Assembly (NCBI GenBank): GCA_963824595.1
Contig: CAWGPY010000002.1
Coordinates: forward strand, 558,001-622,000
Direction: 5' to 3'
Source: Cybelea sp963824595
Lineage (GTDB): Bacteria; Vulcanimicrobiota; Vulcanimicrobiia; Vulcanimicrobiales; Vulcanimicrobiaceae
DNA: 64,000 nt
Shown here: one piece after another, positions 28,785-37,470 of the stretch
Position numbering within the stretch: the stretch's first letter is position 1
Layout of the letters: each line of letters opens with the position of its first letter
Position numbers and translations under genes: made by a program
The notes under the pieces: generated by a model
The model's input: only the letters and a program-made list of their open reading frames with translations
Database searches by the model: none
Told to the model about the DNA's origin: nothing

Positions 28785-31700
28785 ACGGCGGCGGAAGATT
28801 CTCGGGGAATCCGTTTCCCGGACTCCGCCCTTTCGAATCCGACGAGGAGCACCTTTTCTTCGGGCGGGAAGCACAAGTTGACGAGCTCCTAGCGCATCTG
28901 CGCCGGACGCGGTTCGTTGCAGTCGTCGGTGCATCGGGAAGCGGGAAATCGTCGCTCGTGCGAGCGGGACTGCTGCCCGCCCTGCACGGCGGCTTTATGA
29001 GCGCGTCCGTCCCGCGCTGGTACGTTGCGGTCATGCGTCCGGGGCGCACCCCGATCGCCAGTTTGGCAAACGCCTTGTACGATAGTGGAGCGCTGGGCGT
29101 CGGCTCAGGCGATCCCGGCCTTCGCATCGGCCTCGTGCGCGCGGTCCTCGAGCGCGGCGCCTTGGGTCTCGTCGAGGTCGTCGCCGACGCCCGACTCGCA
29201 CCCCGTGAGAGCTTGCTCGTGGTCGTCGATCAATTTGAGGAGCTGTTTAGATTCAAGGCAAAAGACGCGGTGGCGTTCGTCAAGCTGCTGCTCGCCGCGA
29301 TCGCGCAAACCCAGTACCCAATCTACGTCGTGATGACCATGCGCTCCGATTTTCTCGGCGATGTTTCGCAGTTCCGAGCGCTGCCCGAAGCGATCAGCGA
29401 ATCGCTCTTCCTCGTACCGCGCTTGACCCGCTTGCAGCTTCAGAGAGCCATCGAGGGGCCGATTCGGGTCGCCGGCGGAACAATCGCACCTCGCCTGACG
29501 AACCGCCTGCTCAACGATCTCGAAGACGACGCCGACCAGCTTCCGGTGCTTCAGCACGCGCTCATGCGAACGTGGGATGCACACGCCGTCAGTCGCGGCT
29601 CCGCAGCGCTCGACATCGAAGACCTTGAAGGCATCGGAGCGCTTTCGCAGGCGCTTTCGCTCCATGGCGACGAGGTTTTTGCCGGCTTGCGAACGGACCG
29701 GTTGCGCGACGTTGCGGAAAAAGTCTTCAAGTGTCTGACCGATAGGGGGGAGGATAATCGGGGCGTTCGTCGCCCGACGCGCTTTGCCGATGTCTGCGCG
29801 ATCGTCGACGCGGTTCCGCCGGAGGTCGGCGAAGTCGTCGAGGCATTCCGCGCGCCCGGCTGTTCGTTTCTCATGCCCCCGCCGGCCGTATCCGTCAACG
29901 ACGACACGGTGTTAGATATCTCCCACGAGAGCCTCATGCGCATTTGGAAGCGGTTGCAGCGCTGGGTCGAGGAGGAGGCGCAAAGCGCTCAAATCTACCG
30001 GCGACTGGCTAACGCCGCGCAGCTCTATTTCGAAGGGAAGGCCGCACTGTGGCGCGACCCCGACCTTCAGATCGCCGCCAACTGGCGCGATGACAATCAT
30101 CCCACGGAAGCGTGGGGCGAGCGCATCGCGGGCGGATTCCAGCACGCCATGACCTTTCTAGAGGCGAGTCTCTCGGACCGCGCACGCACGCGCAGCGAGC
30201 GAGCTTCGCGTTTACGAGTATCGCTTGCCGCTCTGGCGCTGGTCGCCCTCGCGCTTGCCGGACTGTCGGCTGTTGCGTTTTCGCAATGGCGAATTGCAGA
30301 CGCAAGTCTTCGCGTCGAGCGCGCCGAGCGGTTAGCCGATCTTAGCGTGCAGGAGTCGGCGCGCGGCGCGACCCCTGCGCTTCTAGCTGCCGATGCTTAC
30401 GCCACGATGAAGACGCCGCGGACCGCAGGCGCAATGCTTGAACATTTGATGCGGCTTCAAATGCTGCGCGGTGCGGCGATCGGCTCGGTTACCGGTGAAG
30501 CGTTTGCGCGACGCGGGCAGCTGCTGGCTGCGACGACGAGCTCGAACGGGGGTTCGCCGGAGCTGGTTGTCTTCGATGCGTTGAATCTTGCAGTAGTGGC
30601 CCACGGTCCGCTGGATGTACGCGGCGTGACCAAGTTCTGCGCTTCTCCCGATGCAGCGTGGCTTGCAGCCACCGACGGGCATTCGATCTTCCTCTACGAC
30701 GGCATCGAGCGTGGGCCACCCCAGCTGACGGGATCGTGGGACGCGGGAGGCGTGGATGCAATGGCGTGTCTCGCGCGTAGGCGTGCCGTGATCGTCGCTG
30801 GAGCGGCCAGCGGCCTGCGTGTCCTCGACTTTGGGACGGCGGACCAGCGAAGATTGGCGGCGCCTCCATCGGAGCGGGTTGCGGCGATCGTCGCCTCGCC
30901 GTTCGGGCGGTTCGTGGCGGTTTCGTCGTTTGGCTCGGGCGCGTCGCACGTAGACTTCTATGATCTACGGTTCCCGGGAAACCCGCCGGTCTCGCGAACG
31001 GGGTGTAGTCGTCGTTGCGGTAAAGTCGCCTTCAGTCCAGACGAACAGCGCGCGGCGTGGACGGACGGCGAGACGGTCCGCTCCTTGGTTACATCGTCGC
31101 CCACAACGGTAGAGTCGACGCCCTGTCGTTGCGTGGGCGCCGCCGTCGTGTACGGCGCCGACGGATCGGGCCCTCACGTGGTCTCGGGGGCCGGGGTCGC
31201 GCCGGTCTATGACGTGAGTACGGAAACGTATGTAACGCACGATGGTCGCGGCATCGCCGAACATGCGTTGGATGGTGCGGTTGCTCCGGCGTTGGGTCTG
31301 CAGAAGGCGCCGACGTGGCCGGGATCCTTCGCGAGCATTGGAAGCGCGCTCGTATTGGCTGGAACGAGCGGGCTACACGTTTACGATTTGACCCGGTATC
31401 GGAGCCAACTGACTACGGGCGGCGATGTGAGCGGTGTGGTACGTATCTCCGACCCCGGCGACGGCATTCATGCCGTTGCGTTAAATTACCGCACCGGCAA
31501 GGCACGAATCTACACGGTCCGATCAACGGTGAGCGTAACCGGCGATTTCCGCGTCCACTCGGCCTCGGCTACGCGCGGCTCGTTCGCCGATGAACCGGAG
31601 ATCGGCTACAATCCTGCGGAACAGACGCTTACCGAAGCGTCGGCGGACGGCATTTCTCGATACGCCGCGAGCGGGCGAGAAATCGCACGAACTCCTTGGA

Positions 31701-32383
31701 GCGAGATCGCAGCCGCGGCGACGCTGCCGACCTGGTACCCGGCAGTGCCATACCTCTTATCTTCGCGCGGATCGTACGTTGGATTGGCGCCACCGCAGAT
31801 AAGCGAGCTGCTGCCCGGTGCCGTCACATCGATGGTCGCGCTCGTCTCGACAAACGGCGGCCTGGTGGCGCGTTTTGCCTCGGCCCCGAACGTTTCTATC
31901 GATCAACGGTATGCGACGGGTGTCCTAGCCAGCGACCCCGACACCGCATTTGGCGTCTACCGTTTGCAGCGGGTAGAGCGTCAGCCCGGCGTCGATCTTC
32001 CAGAGACCCGGATGGCGGCGATCTCGCCGGACGCGGCAACAATCGCGTACGCGACGGGCACCGATCCGCGAACCGTCACGGGTGTGGCGCTCTTCAACGT
32101 AGCATCAAACGCCCGTGTCGGGCCCGCGATCCCGGGACCGCGGACGGCGAGATCTATCGAAAATATTTCGTTTTCCGATGATGCGCGCTACCTGTTGGTG
32201 ACGTACGACATGGAATCTGCGCGCCGGGCACTGGTCGTCTACTCGATCGATCCGGCGGACTGGGAACGGATACTGTGCTTATGGGCCGGCGCGCAACTGG
32301 AGCGCACGCAGCGCACAAGTGCGGAACACGGTATCCAGACGACTGATGCCTGCACAAGGTACGCGGCGGAGATGGCGCCATAG
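28781..32383 (+). CDS. nSTAND1 NTPase with membrane anchor and propeller-like C-terminus
   Basis: The 1200-residue protein begins with the nSTAND1 signature NPFPGLRPFESDEEHLFFGRE. Walker A is GASGSGKS at residues 50-57 and Walker B is LLVVVDQFEELF with Asp150. A helical region leads to one hydrophobic segment (about residues 480-505), predicted as a membrane anchor. Residues 560-1180 are a degenerate beta-propeller/WD40-like region with repeated blade-like units (for example VAAIVASPFGRFVAVSS, KVAFSPDEQRAAW, ISFSDDARYLLVTYD). In STAND proteins the repeat region senses a ligand and the NTPase switches conformation. The GTG start overlaps the upstream TIR gene and the TAG stop overlaps the next gene. 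Confidence 0.87.
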   Translation: MNGGGRFSGNPFPGLRPFESDEEHLFFGREAQVDELLAHLRRTRFVAVVGASGSGKSSLVRAGLLPALHGGFMSASVPRWYVAVMRPGRTPIASLANALYDSGALGVGSGDPGLRIGLVRAVLERGALGLVEVVADARLAPRESLLVVVDQFEELFRFKAKDAVAFVKLLLAAIAQTQYPIYVVMTMRSDFLGDVSQFRALPEAISESLFLVPRLTRLQLQRAIEGPIRVAGGTIAPRLTNRLLNDLEDDADQLPVLQHALMRTWDAHAVSRGSAALDIEDLEGIGALSQALSLHGDEVFAGLRTDRLRDVAEKVFKCLTDRGEDNRGVRRPTRFADVCAIVDAVPPEVGEVVEAFRAPGCSFLMPPPAVSVNDDTVLDISHESLMRIWKRLQRWVEEEAQSAQIYRRLANAAQLYFEGKAALWRDPDLQIAANWRDDNHPTEAWGERIAGGFQHAMTFLEASLSDRARTRSERASRLRVSLAALALVALALAGLSAVAFSQWRIADASLRVERAERLADLSVQESARGATPALLAADAYATMKTPRTAGAMLEHLMRLQMLRGAAIGSVTGEAFARRGQLLAATTSSNGGSPELVVFDALNLAVVAHGPLDVRGVTKFCASPDAAWLAATDGHSIFLYDGIERGPPQLTGSWDAGGVDAMACLARRRAVIVAGAASGLRVLDFGTADQRRLAAPPSERVAAIVASPFGRFVAVSSFGSGASHVDFYDLRFPGNPPVSRTGCSRRCGKVAFSPDEQRAAWTDGETVRSLVTSSPTTVESTPCRCVGAAVVYGADGSGPHVVSGAGVAPVYDVSTETYVTHDGRGIAEHALDGAVAPALGLQKAPTWPGSFASIGSALVLAGTSGLHVYDLTRYRSQLTTGGDVSGVVRISDPGDGIHAVALNYRTGKARIYTVRSTVSVTGDFRVHSASATRGSFADEPEIGYNPAEQTLTEASADGISRYAASGREIARTPWSEIAAAATLPTWYPAVPYLLSSRGSYVGLAPPQISELLPGAVTSMVALVSTNGGLVARFASAPNVSIDQRYATGVLASDPDTAFGVYRLQRVERQPGVDLPETRMAAISPDAATIAYATGTDPRTVTGVALFNVASNARVGPAIPGPRTARSIENISFSDDARYLLVTYDMESARRALVVYSIDPADWERILCLWAGAQLERTQRTSAEHGIQTTDACTRYAAEMAP

Positions 32384-34902
32384 CGGATCGAAAGCCGCTC
32401 TTCATCAGCAGAGCGGGCGCCGACGCCGACGTTGCGGCCGCGATCGGCGCGACGCTCGAAGCCGCGGGCCACACGGTCATACTGCAGCAGTGGGATTTCG
32501 CCAACCGTAACTTCATGGAGCGCATGCACGCGGCGCTCACGGAGGGAGCGCGCGTGGTGGCGCTGCTCTCGCCGGAGTACCTGCGCAGCGCGCACTGCCA
32601 GGCCGAGTGGCAGAACGCGATCGCGGGCGATCCGCTCAACGAACGAAGCCGGCTGATTCTGCTGCGCGTGGCCGAGTGCGAGCCGCCCGGCCTCTTGAGC
32701 GGGCTCGCGTACTGGGATCTCGTTCCGGTGCGCGACAACCCCGCGCTGCTGGAAGAGATCGTACGCGACGCCGTGCGCGAGGGGCGGCGCGATGCCGTGC
32801 CGAGCGCGCCCCAGTGGCGCGCGCCGCGCTCGATCGCCGACGCCGACGCGATCCGGCCGGTGTCGAGCTTCAGCGGCCGCGACGACGAGCTGCGCGCCGT
32901 CGGCGACGCACTCGATGCCGACGGGGCGGTTGCCGCGGTCTGCGGCTTGGGCGGCGCCGGCAAGTCGTCGCTCGCGCGCGAGTACGCGTGGCGCAACCGC
33001 GAGCGCTACGCCGTAGTGTGGTGGCTCAACGCCCAGACCGACGACGCCGTCGTTGACTCGCTGCTGCGCCTGGGCGCGCTCTTCGTTCGCGGCATCGACC
33101 AGCTGGCCGACCGGCGCGCGGCCGCGCGGCAGGTCACCGGCTCGGTGCTGCACGGCTTCGCGAAGCCCGTGCTGCTGATCTTCGACAATCTCGACGACGA
33201 GCGGATCCTTCGCGCCTGGCTGCCGCGCAGCGGGGCGCGTGGGCTGGTGACGTCGCGCAACGCGGCGTGGGGTTCCGACGTCACCGCGATCGCGCTGCGG
33301 CCGTGGCCGCGCGAGACCGCGGCGGAGTATCTGCGGCGAGAGAGCGGACGCGCCGATCTCACCGACGACGACGCGCGAGCCCTCGCCGACGCGTTGGGAG
33401 CGCTGCCGCTGGCGCTCTCGCACGCCGCGGCGTCGCTGCGCGACGTGCGCATGATGACGCCGCGGCGCTATCTCGAGCGGATCGAGCGGTATCTCGCCGA
33501 GGCGCCGCGGACGGCTGAGTATCCGCAGTCGGTCTTCGCCACCTACACCGCCGCGATCGCGCAGGCCGAGCAGCAGGCCGTGGGCGCTGCCGCGGTGCTG
33601 TCGTTCGCCGCGTCCTTCGCGCCCGACGCGATTCCCGACGAGCTGTTCCGCCAAGACGCGGCGCTCTATCCGCCGGGGTTTCCCGACGACGACCTGCGCG
33701 TGGACGACGCGCTCGGCGCGCTCGACCGCCTCTCGCTGCTCGCGTTTTCGCAGCAGTCCCGCGCGTATGCCATGCACCGGCTGGTGCAGCTCGCGGCGCG
33801 CGATCGCGTCGACGGCGCGGCGTGGGCATCGGCGGCGGTGGCGGCGGCCGATGCCGCGTGGACAGGCGTGGAGTTCGAGGAGTGGCCGCAGTGCGAACGG
33901 CTGGTGGCGCACGCGCGCGCCGCGCTCGAGCGGCTGCCCGACGAGGCGGCGACCGCGGCCGCCGCGCGGCTGGAGGCGGCGTGCGCCGTGTATTTGCGCG
34001 AACGCGCCGACTACGCAGCGGCGGAGGCGCTGCAGGCGCGCGCGCTCGCGCTGCGCGAGCGGATCTTCGGGGCCGAGCATCCCGAGGTTGCCGTCAGCTT
34101 GAACGAGCTGGGCATCGCGTACGGCGCGCAGGGCAAATACGACGACGCCAACCGGTGCTATCTGCGGGCGCAGGCAATCCTGGAGAAGGCGTTTGGGCCC
34201 GAACACCGCGACGTTGCCGTGAGCTTGAACAGCCTCGGCTGCTCGTATTACGAACAGGGTCGCTACGAGGAAGCGGCCGGGGCGATCGCGCGGGCGCTCG
34301 CGATCTGGGAGACGACGCTCGGCGCCGAGCACAGCAACGTCGCGCGGGCGCTGGGCAACTTGGCCGGCGCGCATTACGCGCGGGGCCGCTACGACGAGGC
34401 CGAGCCGCTGGCGCGGCGCGCGCTGGAGCTGACGGAGCGCGCGCACGGGCCGGACCATCCCAGCGTCGGAATCTACTTGAACAACGTCGCCGAGATGGAG
34501 TATCGCCTGGGCCGGTACGACGAGGCGGAACTGCTGCTGGCGCGAGCGCTGACGCTGTGGGAGCGGACGCTCGACGCGGGTCATCCCGACGTCGCGATCA
34601 CGCTGAACGTGCTCGGCGAGGTCCGCGAGGCGCAGGGACGACTCGCCGACGCGGAGGACGCGCACGCGCGCGCGCTTGCGATCCGGGAGAAGGCGCTCGG
34701 GCCGAATCATCCTGCCGTGGCGACGAGCCTGGAGGGGCTGGCCAGCGCGTACCGGGGGCAAGAACGCTATGCGGAGGCCGGGTCGCTGCTGGCGCGCGCA
34801 CTCGCGATTCGAGAGCGGGCGCTGGGCGAGCGGCACGACCTCACGGCGGCGACGCGCGACGCGCTGCGCGCCGTTGAAGCGATCGTCACGTCGCGGTCAT
34901 GA
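32380..34902 (+). CDS. TIR-NB-ARC-TPR protein (NLR-like), apparent ATA start
   Basis: Read from 32380 the protein has 840 residues. The TIR domain (about 5-140) has LFISRAGADADV, and Glu76 in the HCQAEW motif is at the catalytic position. The NB-ARC-type NTPase has a P-loop GLGGAGKS at 189-196 and Walker B LLIFDNLDD near Asp269. From about residue 550 at least six 42-residue kinesin-light-chain-like TPR units follow. No ATG, GTG or TTG precedes the TIR domain after the in-frame stop at 32344. The ATA at 32380 overlaps the upstream TAG (ATAG) and has a GGAG eight bases before it, so I take it as the start. The first ATG, at 32515, would cut the TIR domain in half. Confidence 0.85.
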   Translation: MADRKPLFISRAGADADVAAAIGATLEAAGHTVILQQWDFANRNFMERMHAALTEGARVVALLSPEYLRSAHCQAEWQNAIAGDPLNERSRLILLRVAECEPPGLLSGLAYWDLVPVRDNPALLEEIVRDAVREGRRDAVPSAPQWRAPRSIADADAIRPVSSFSGRDDELRAVGDALDADGAVAAVCGLGGAGKSSLAREYAWRNRERYAVVWWLNAQTDDAVVDSLLRLGALFVRGIDQLADRRAAARQVTGSVLHGFAKPVLLIFDNLDDERILRAWLPRSGARGLVTSRNAAWGSDVTAIALRPWPRETAAEYLRRESGRADLTDDDARALADALGALPLALSHAAASLRDVRMMTPRRYLERIERYLAEAPRTAEYPQSVFATYTAAIAQAEQQAVGAAAVLSFAASFAPDAIPDELFRQDAALYPPGFPDDDLRVDDALGALDRLSLLAFSQQSRAYAMHRLVQLAARDRVDGAAWASAAVAAADAAWTGVEFEEWPQCERLVAHARAALERLPDEAATAAAARLEAACAVYLRERADYAAAEALQARALALRERIFGAEHPEVAVSLNELGIAYGAQGKYDDANRCYLRAQAILEKAFGPEHRDVAVSLNSLGCSYYEQGRYEEAAGAIARALAIWETTLGAEHSNVARALGNLAGAHYARGRYDEAEPLARRALELTERAHGPDHPSVGIYLNNVAEMEYRLGRYDEAELLLARALTLWERTLDAGHPDVAITLNVLGEVREAQGRLADAEDAHARALAIREKALGPNHPAVATSLEGLASAYRGQERYAEAGSLLARALAIRERALGERHDLTAATRDALRAVEAIVTSRS

Positions 34903-34933
34903 GCCGTTCACGACGGCGCGGTATGCTTGCGCG

Positions 34934-35191
34934 ATGAACGTTACGTGGAAGCCCGTCGGCGAGACCGGCGTCGCGCGCGCGAAGCTCCCGGACAGCGCGT
35001 TTGCCTTCCCCATCGAGCGAAAGGAGCCCCTGACCGATGCCGATCACGTCCGCAGCGCGATCGCCCGCTTCGGCGAGGTGCGGGGCGTGACCGAGGGCGA
35101 GCGCGCGCAGGCGTTCGCGAACATCCGGGCGGCGGCCGGGTACTACGGCGTGAGCGTGACGGCGTCCAGCTGGCACGACTTGGTCGCCTAG
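34934..35191 (+). CDS. small DUF6582-like protein
   Basis: The 85-residue protein contains SAFAFPIERKEPLTDADHVRSAIARFGEV followed by a short helical end. This resembles DUF6582 small proteins, often found in phage or genome-maintenance contexts; the match is from memory of the pattern. No signal peptide or membrane helix is seen. A TATGCT at 34922-34927 lies six bases before the ATG with no ribosome binding site, so the transcript may be leaderless. It lies 31 bases after the TIR-NB-ARC-TPR gene and may or may not belong to that operon. Confidence 0.6.
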   Translation: MNVTWKPVGETGVARAKLPDSAFAFPIERKEPLTDADHVRSAIARFGEVRGVTEGERAQAFANIRAAAGYYGVSVTASSWHDLVA

Positions 35192-35238
35192 CGCCCGCCT
35201 CTCAGTAAACCTTACACATTCAGGTAGAGAATTGCCCC

Positions 35239-35799
35239 ATGAACAGAACGATTCTCGCGCTGGCGCTCGCGTTCGGCATCGTGCCGCTCGGCGCGCTCGC
35301 CCAGGACGCGAACGCACCCGCTCCGACCTCCGACCAGCACCAGGCCATGCGCCAGGTGTTCCAGCAGTTCGCCCAGCAAGAGATGCAGCTCCACCAGCAG
35401 ATGCGCATGCAGATGCTTGCGGCGCTGACGCCGGTCCATCGCCGGGCCGTGGCGGCTGCGATCGGCAACCTCGCGATCGAAACCAACCCCGATCCGCAGG
35501 CCGCGGCCAAACAGCTCGACGCGATGCTCTCGCCCGGCGAGCGGCAGCGCGTCATCACCGCGCACACGGCGTTTGCCAACCAGAGCCGCGCGCTGCACGA
35601 TCAGATGCGGGCGCAGATGCAGGCGAACATGCCCGCCGGCGCCCACGACGGCATGAAGCACGGCTCGATGAACGGCTGGATGGGCAACCATCCGATGGAT
35701 GCCGGGACGCTCCTTCTGATGGGCCTCACGCCGCACCCCATGATGGGGATGATGGGCCACCCGTTCATGCATCCGATGGAGGGGCCGCCGCCGCAGTAG
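35239..35799 (+). CDS. secreted Met/His/Gln-rich protein (Spy/CpxP-like)
   Basis: The 186-residue protein has a signal peptide (cleavage after ALAQ, about residue 22). The mature part is a Gln- and Met-rich helical region with MLAALTPVHRRAVAAAIGNLA and LSPGERQRVI, resembling the LTxxQ-type motifs of Spy/CpxP periplasmic proteins. The C-terminal 50 residues are very rich in Met, His, Gly and Pro (repeated HPM, MMG, MxHPF), a composition seen in copper-binding proteins. A role in periplasmic chaperoning or metal binding is inference. The MFS gene follows after 14 bases. Confidence 0.65.
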   Translation: MNRTILALALAFGIVPLGALAQDANAPAPTSDQHQAMRQVFQQFAQQEMQLHQQMRMQMLAALTPVHRRAVAAAIGNLAIETNPDPQAAAKQLDAMLSPGERQRVITAHTAFANQSRALHDQMRAQMQANMPAGAHDGMKHGSMNGWMGNHPMDAGTLLLMGLTPHPMMGMMGHPFMHPMEGPPPQ

Positions 35800-35813
35800 G
35801 GTAGAGCCAGTGC

Positions 35814-37028
35814 GTGACGCCAACGTCGTGGCGGCGCACGCTCTGGCTGATGGTGACGGTGCAGGCGCTGATGTCCTTCGCCTTCTCCGTCTCCGGCCCG
35901 TTTCTGCCGCTCTTCATCATTCAACTCGGCGTGAAGCCGATCGCGGCCGTCTCGGTGTGGGCCGGCGTCGTCGCGTCGGTCAACTTCTTGACCGCGGCGA
36001 TCTTTTCGCCGATGTGGGGCGGCCTCGCCGACCGCACGGGACGCAAGGCGATGGTCGTTCGATCGTGCGTCGCCATCGCGGTCTTCACCGCGGTCGCGGG
36101 GCTCGTCGGCAACGTGTGGCAGCTGTTTGCCGTGCGCGCCGTGATGGGCGTCTTCAGCGGCTTCTCCGCCGCGGCGATCGCGATGGTCGCCACGCAGGTT
36201 CCCGAGGAGAGCCTCGGCTTCTCACTCGGTTGGATGGCGACCGGCCAGCTCGCCGGCGCCCTCGCCGGCCCGCTCTTCGGCGGCTTTCTCGCCGACTCGC
36301 TGCACGACTACCGGCAGATCTTTTTCGCGACTGCGTTCTTCGCGCTCGCCGCCGCCCTGGTGTGCGTGCTCTTCGTGCGCGAGCACGCGCCGCCGCCCGG
36401 AAACCAGCGGATGCGCCCATCGTTCTTCGCGACGATGCACGAGATCGTGACGCACCCGCAGCTTGCGCCGATGTTCGTGGTGGTGCTGCTGGCGCAGGTG
36501 GTCGCGTTCGGCGTGCAGCCGGTCGTGCCGCTGTTCGTCCGCGCGCTGACGGGCAACGTGCCGTGGCTCGCCACGGCCGCCGGGCTCGCCTTCGCCGTGA
36601 CCGGCCTGGCCGATCTGATCGCGTCGCCGTTCTTGGGCAAGCGCAGCGACCGCATCGGCTACCGCCGCGTGCTGCTCGTGTCGCTGATCGGCGTCGCCGC
36701 GTTTACGATTCCGCAGGCCTTCGCGCCGACGGTCGCCGCGTTCATCGCGCTGCGCTTCGGCGTCGGGCTGTTCCTGGGCGGCGTGCTGCCGACGGCCAAC
36801 GCGCTGATCGGGCGGCTGTTCCCGCTGGAACGGCGCGGTACGGTGTTCGGCATCACGTCGAGCGCGACGTTCCTCGGCATGTTCGCGGGCCCGCTGCTGG
36901 GCGGCACGGTCGCGGCGCGCTTCGGCTTCGGGGCGGCCTTCGTGACGATCGGCGCGATGGCGCTGGCGAACTTCGCGTGGGTGGCGCTCAGCGTGCGGCG
37001 ATCGCCGGCAGGCGCACCGATTCGCTGA
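35814..37028 (+). CDS. MFS transporter (multidrug efflux type)
   Basis: The 404-residue protein has 12 predicted membrane helices. It shows the MFS motif A between helices 2 and 3 (GGLADRTGRKAMVVRS) and a related motif in the second half (LGKRSDRIGYRRVLL). The overall pattern is that of DHA1 drug:proton antiporters such as MdtG/TetA. The GTG start lies 14 bases after the Met-rich protein gene. The 3' end overlaps the convergent fRMsr gene by 41 bases. The substrate cannot be told from sequence. Confidence 0.88.
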   Translation: MTPTSWRRTLWLMVTVQALMSFAFSVSGPFLPLFIIQLGVKPIAAVSVWAGVVASVNFLTAAIFSPMWGGLADRTGRKAMVVRSCVAIAVFTAVAGLVGNVWQLFAVRAVMGVFSGFSAAAIAMVATQVPEESLGFSLGWMATGQLAGALAGPLFGGFLADSLHDYRQIFFATAFFALAAALVCVLFVREHAPPPGNQRMRPSFFATMHEIVTHPQLAPMFVVVLLAQVVAFGVQPVVPLFVRALTGNVPWLATAAGLAFAVTGLADLIASPFLGKRSDRIGYRRVLLVSLIGVAAFTIPQAFAPTVAAFIALRFGVGLFLGGVLPTANALIGRLFPLERRGTVFGITSSATFLGMFAGPLLGGTVAARFGFGAAFVTIGAMALANFAWVALSVRRSPAGAPIR

Positions 37029-37470
37029 ACGCGCTCACCAGGCGCTCGATGCCGTCACGGTCGGCGCTCGAGAAGCGCGCGAGCTCGGGGCTGTCGCAAT
37101 CGAACACGGCGACGAGCTCGCCGCCGGCCAAGATCGGCACCACGATCTCCGAGCGCGACGCCGCATCGCACGCGATGTGATCGTCGAAGGCGGCGACGTC
37201 GTCAACCACGACCGTCGTCTTGCGCGCCGCTGCAGCGCCGCAGACGCCGCGGGCCGCCGGCAGGCGCGAGCACGCGGGGCGGCCGGAGAACGGCCCGAGC
37301 ACGAGCTCGCCCGAGGGCGTGGCGAGGTAGAAGCCGGCCCAGTTGATGCCGGCGAGCTCGTGACGCACGAACGCCGCGAAGTTGCCCGCGTTCGCCACGA
37401 AGTCGCTCTCGCCGGCGAGCAGCGCGCGCGCCTGGGTTTCGAGCAGTTCGTACGGCGCCCCCGAGCTCAC
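36988..37470 (-). CDS. msrC: free methionine-(R)-sulfoxide reductase (GAF-domain fRMsr)
   Basis: The 160-residue GAF-domain protein has all hallmarks of fRMsr, which reduces free methionine-R-sulfoxide in the cytoplasm. These are NWAGFYL, LGPFSGRPAC, and three cysteines (Cys67, Cys77, Cys101) with the spacing of the catalytic and resolving cysteines of the E. coli enzyme, plus a DDHIACDAASRSEIVVPI segment. I chose the GTG at 37470, which overlaps the stop of the cyanophycinase-like gene (GTGA). The frame extends further upstream, but that part is out-of-frame shadow. Confidence 0.92.
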   Translation of the reverse strand: MSSGAPYELLETQARALLAGESDFVANAGNFAAFVRHELAGINWAGFYLATPSGELVLGPFSGRPACSRLPAARGVCGAAAARKTTVVVDDVAAFDDHIACDAASRSEIVVPILAGGELVAVFDCDSPELARFSSADRDGIERLVSAFSESVRLPAIAAR

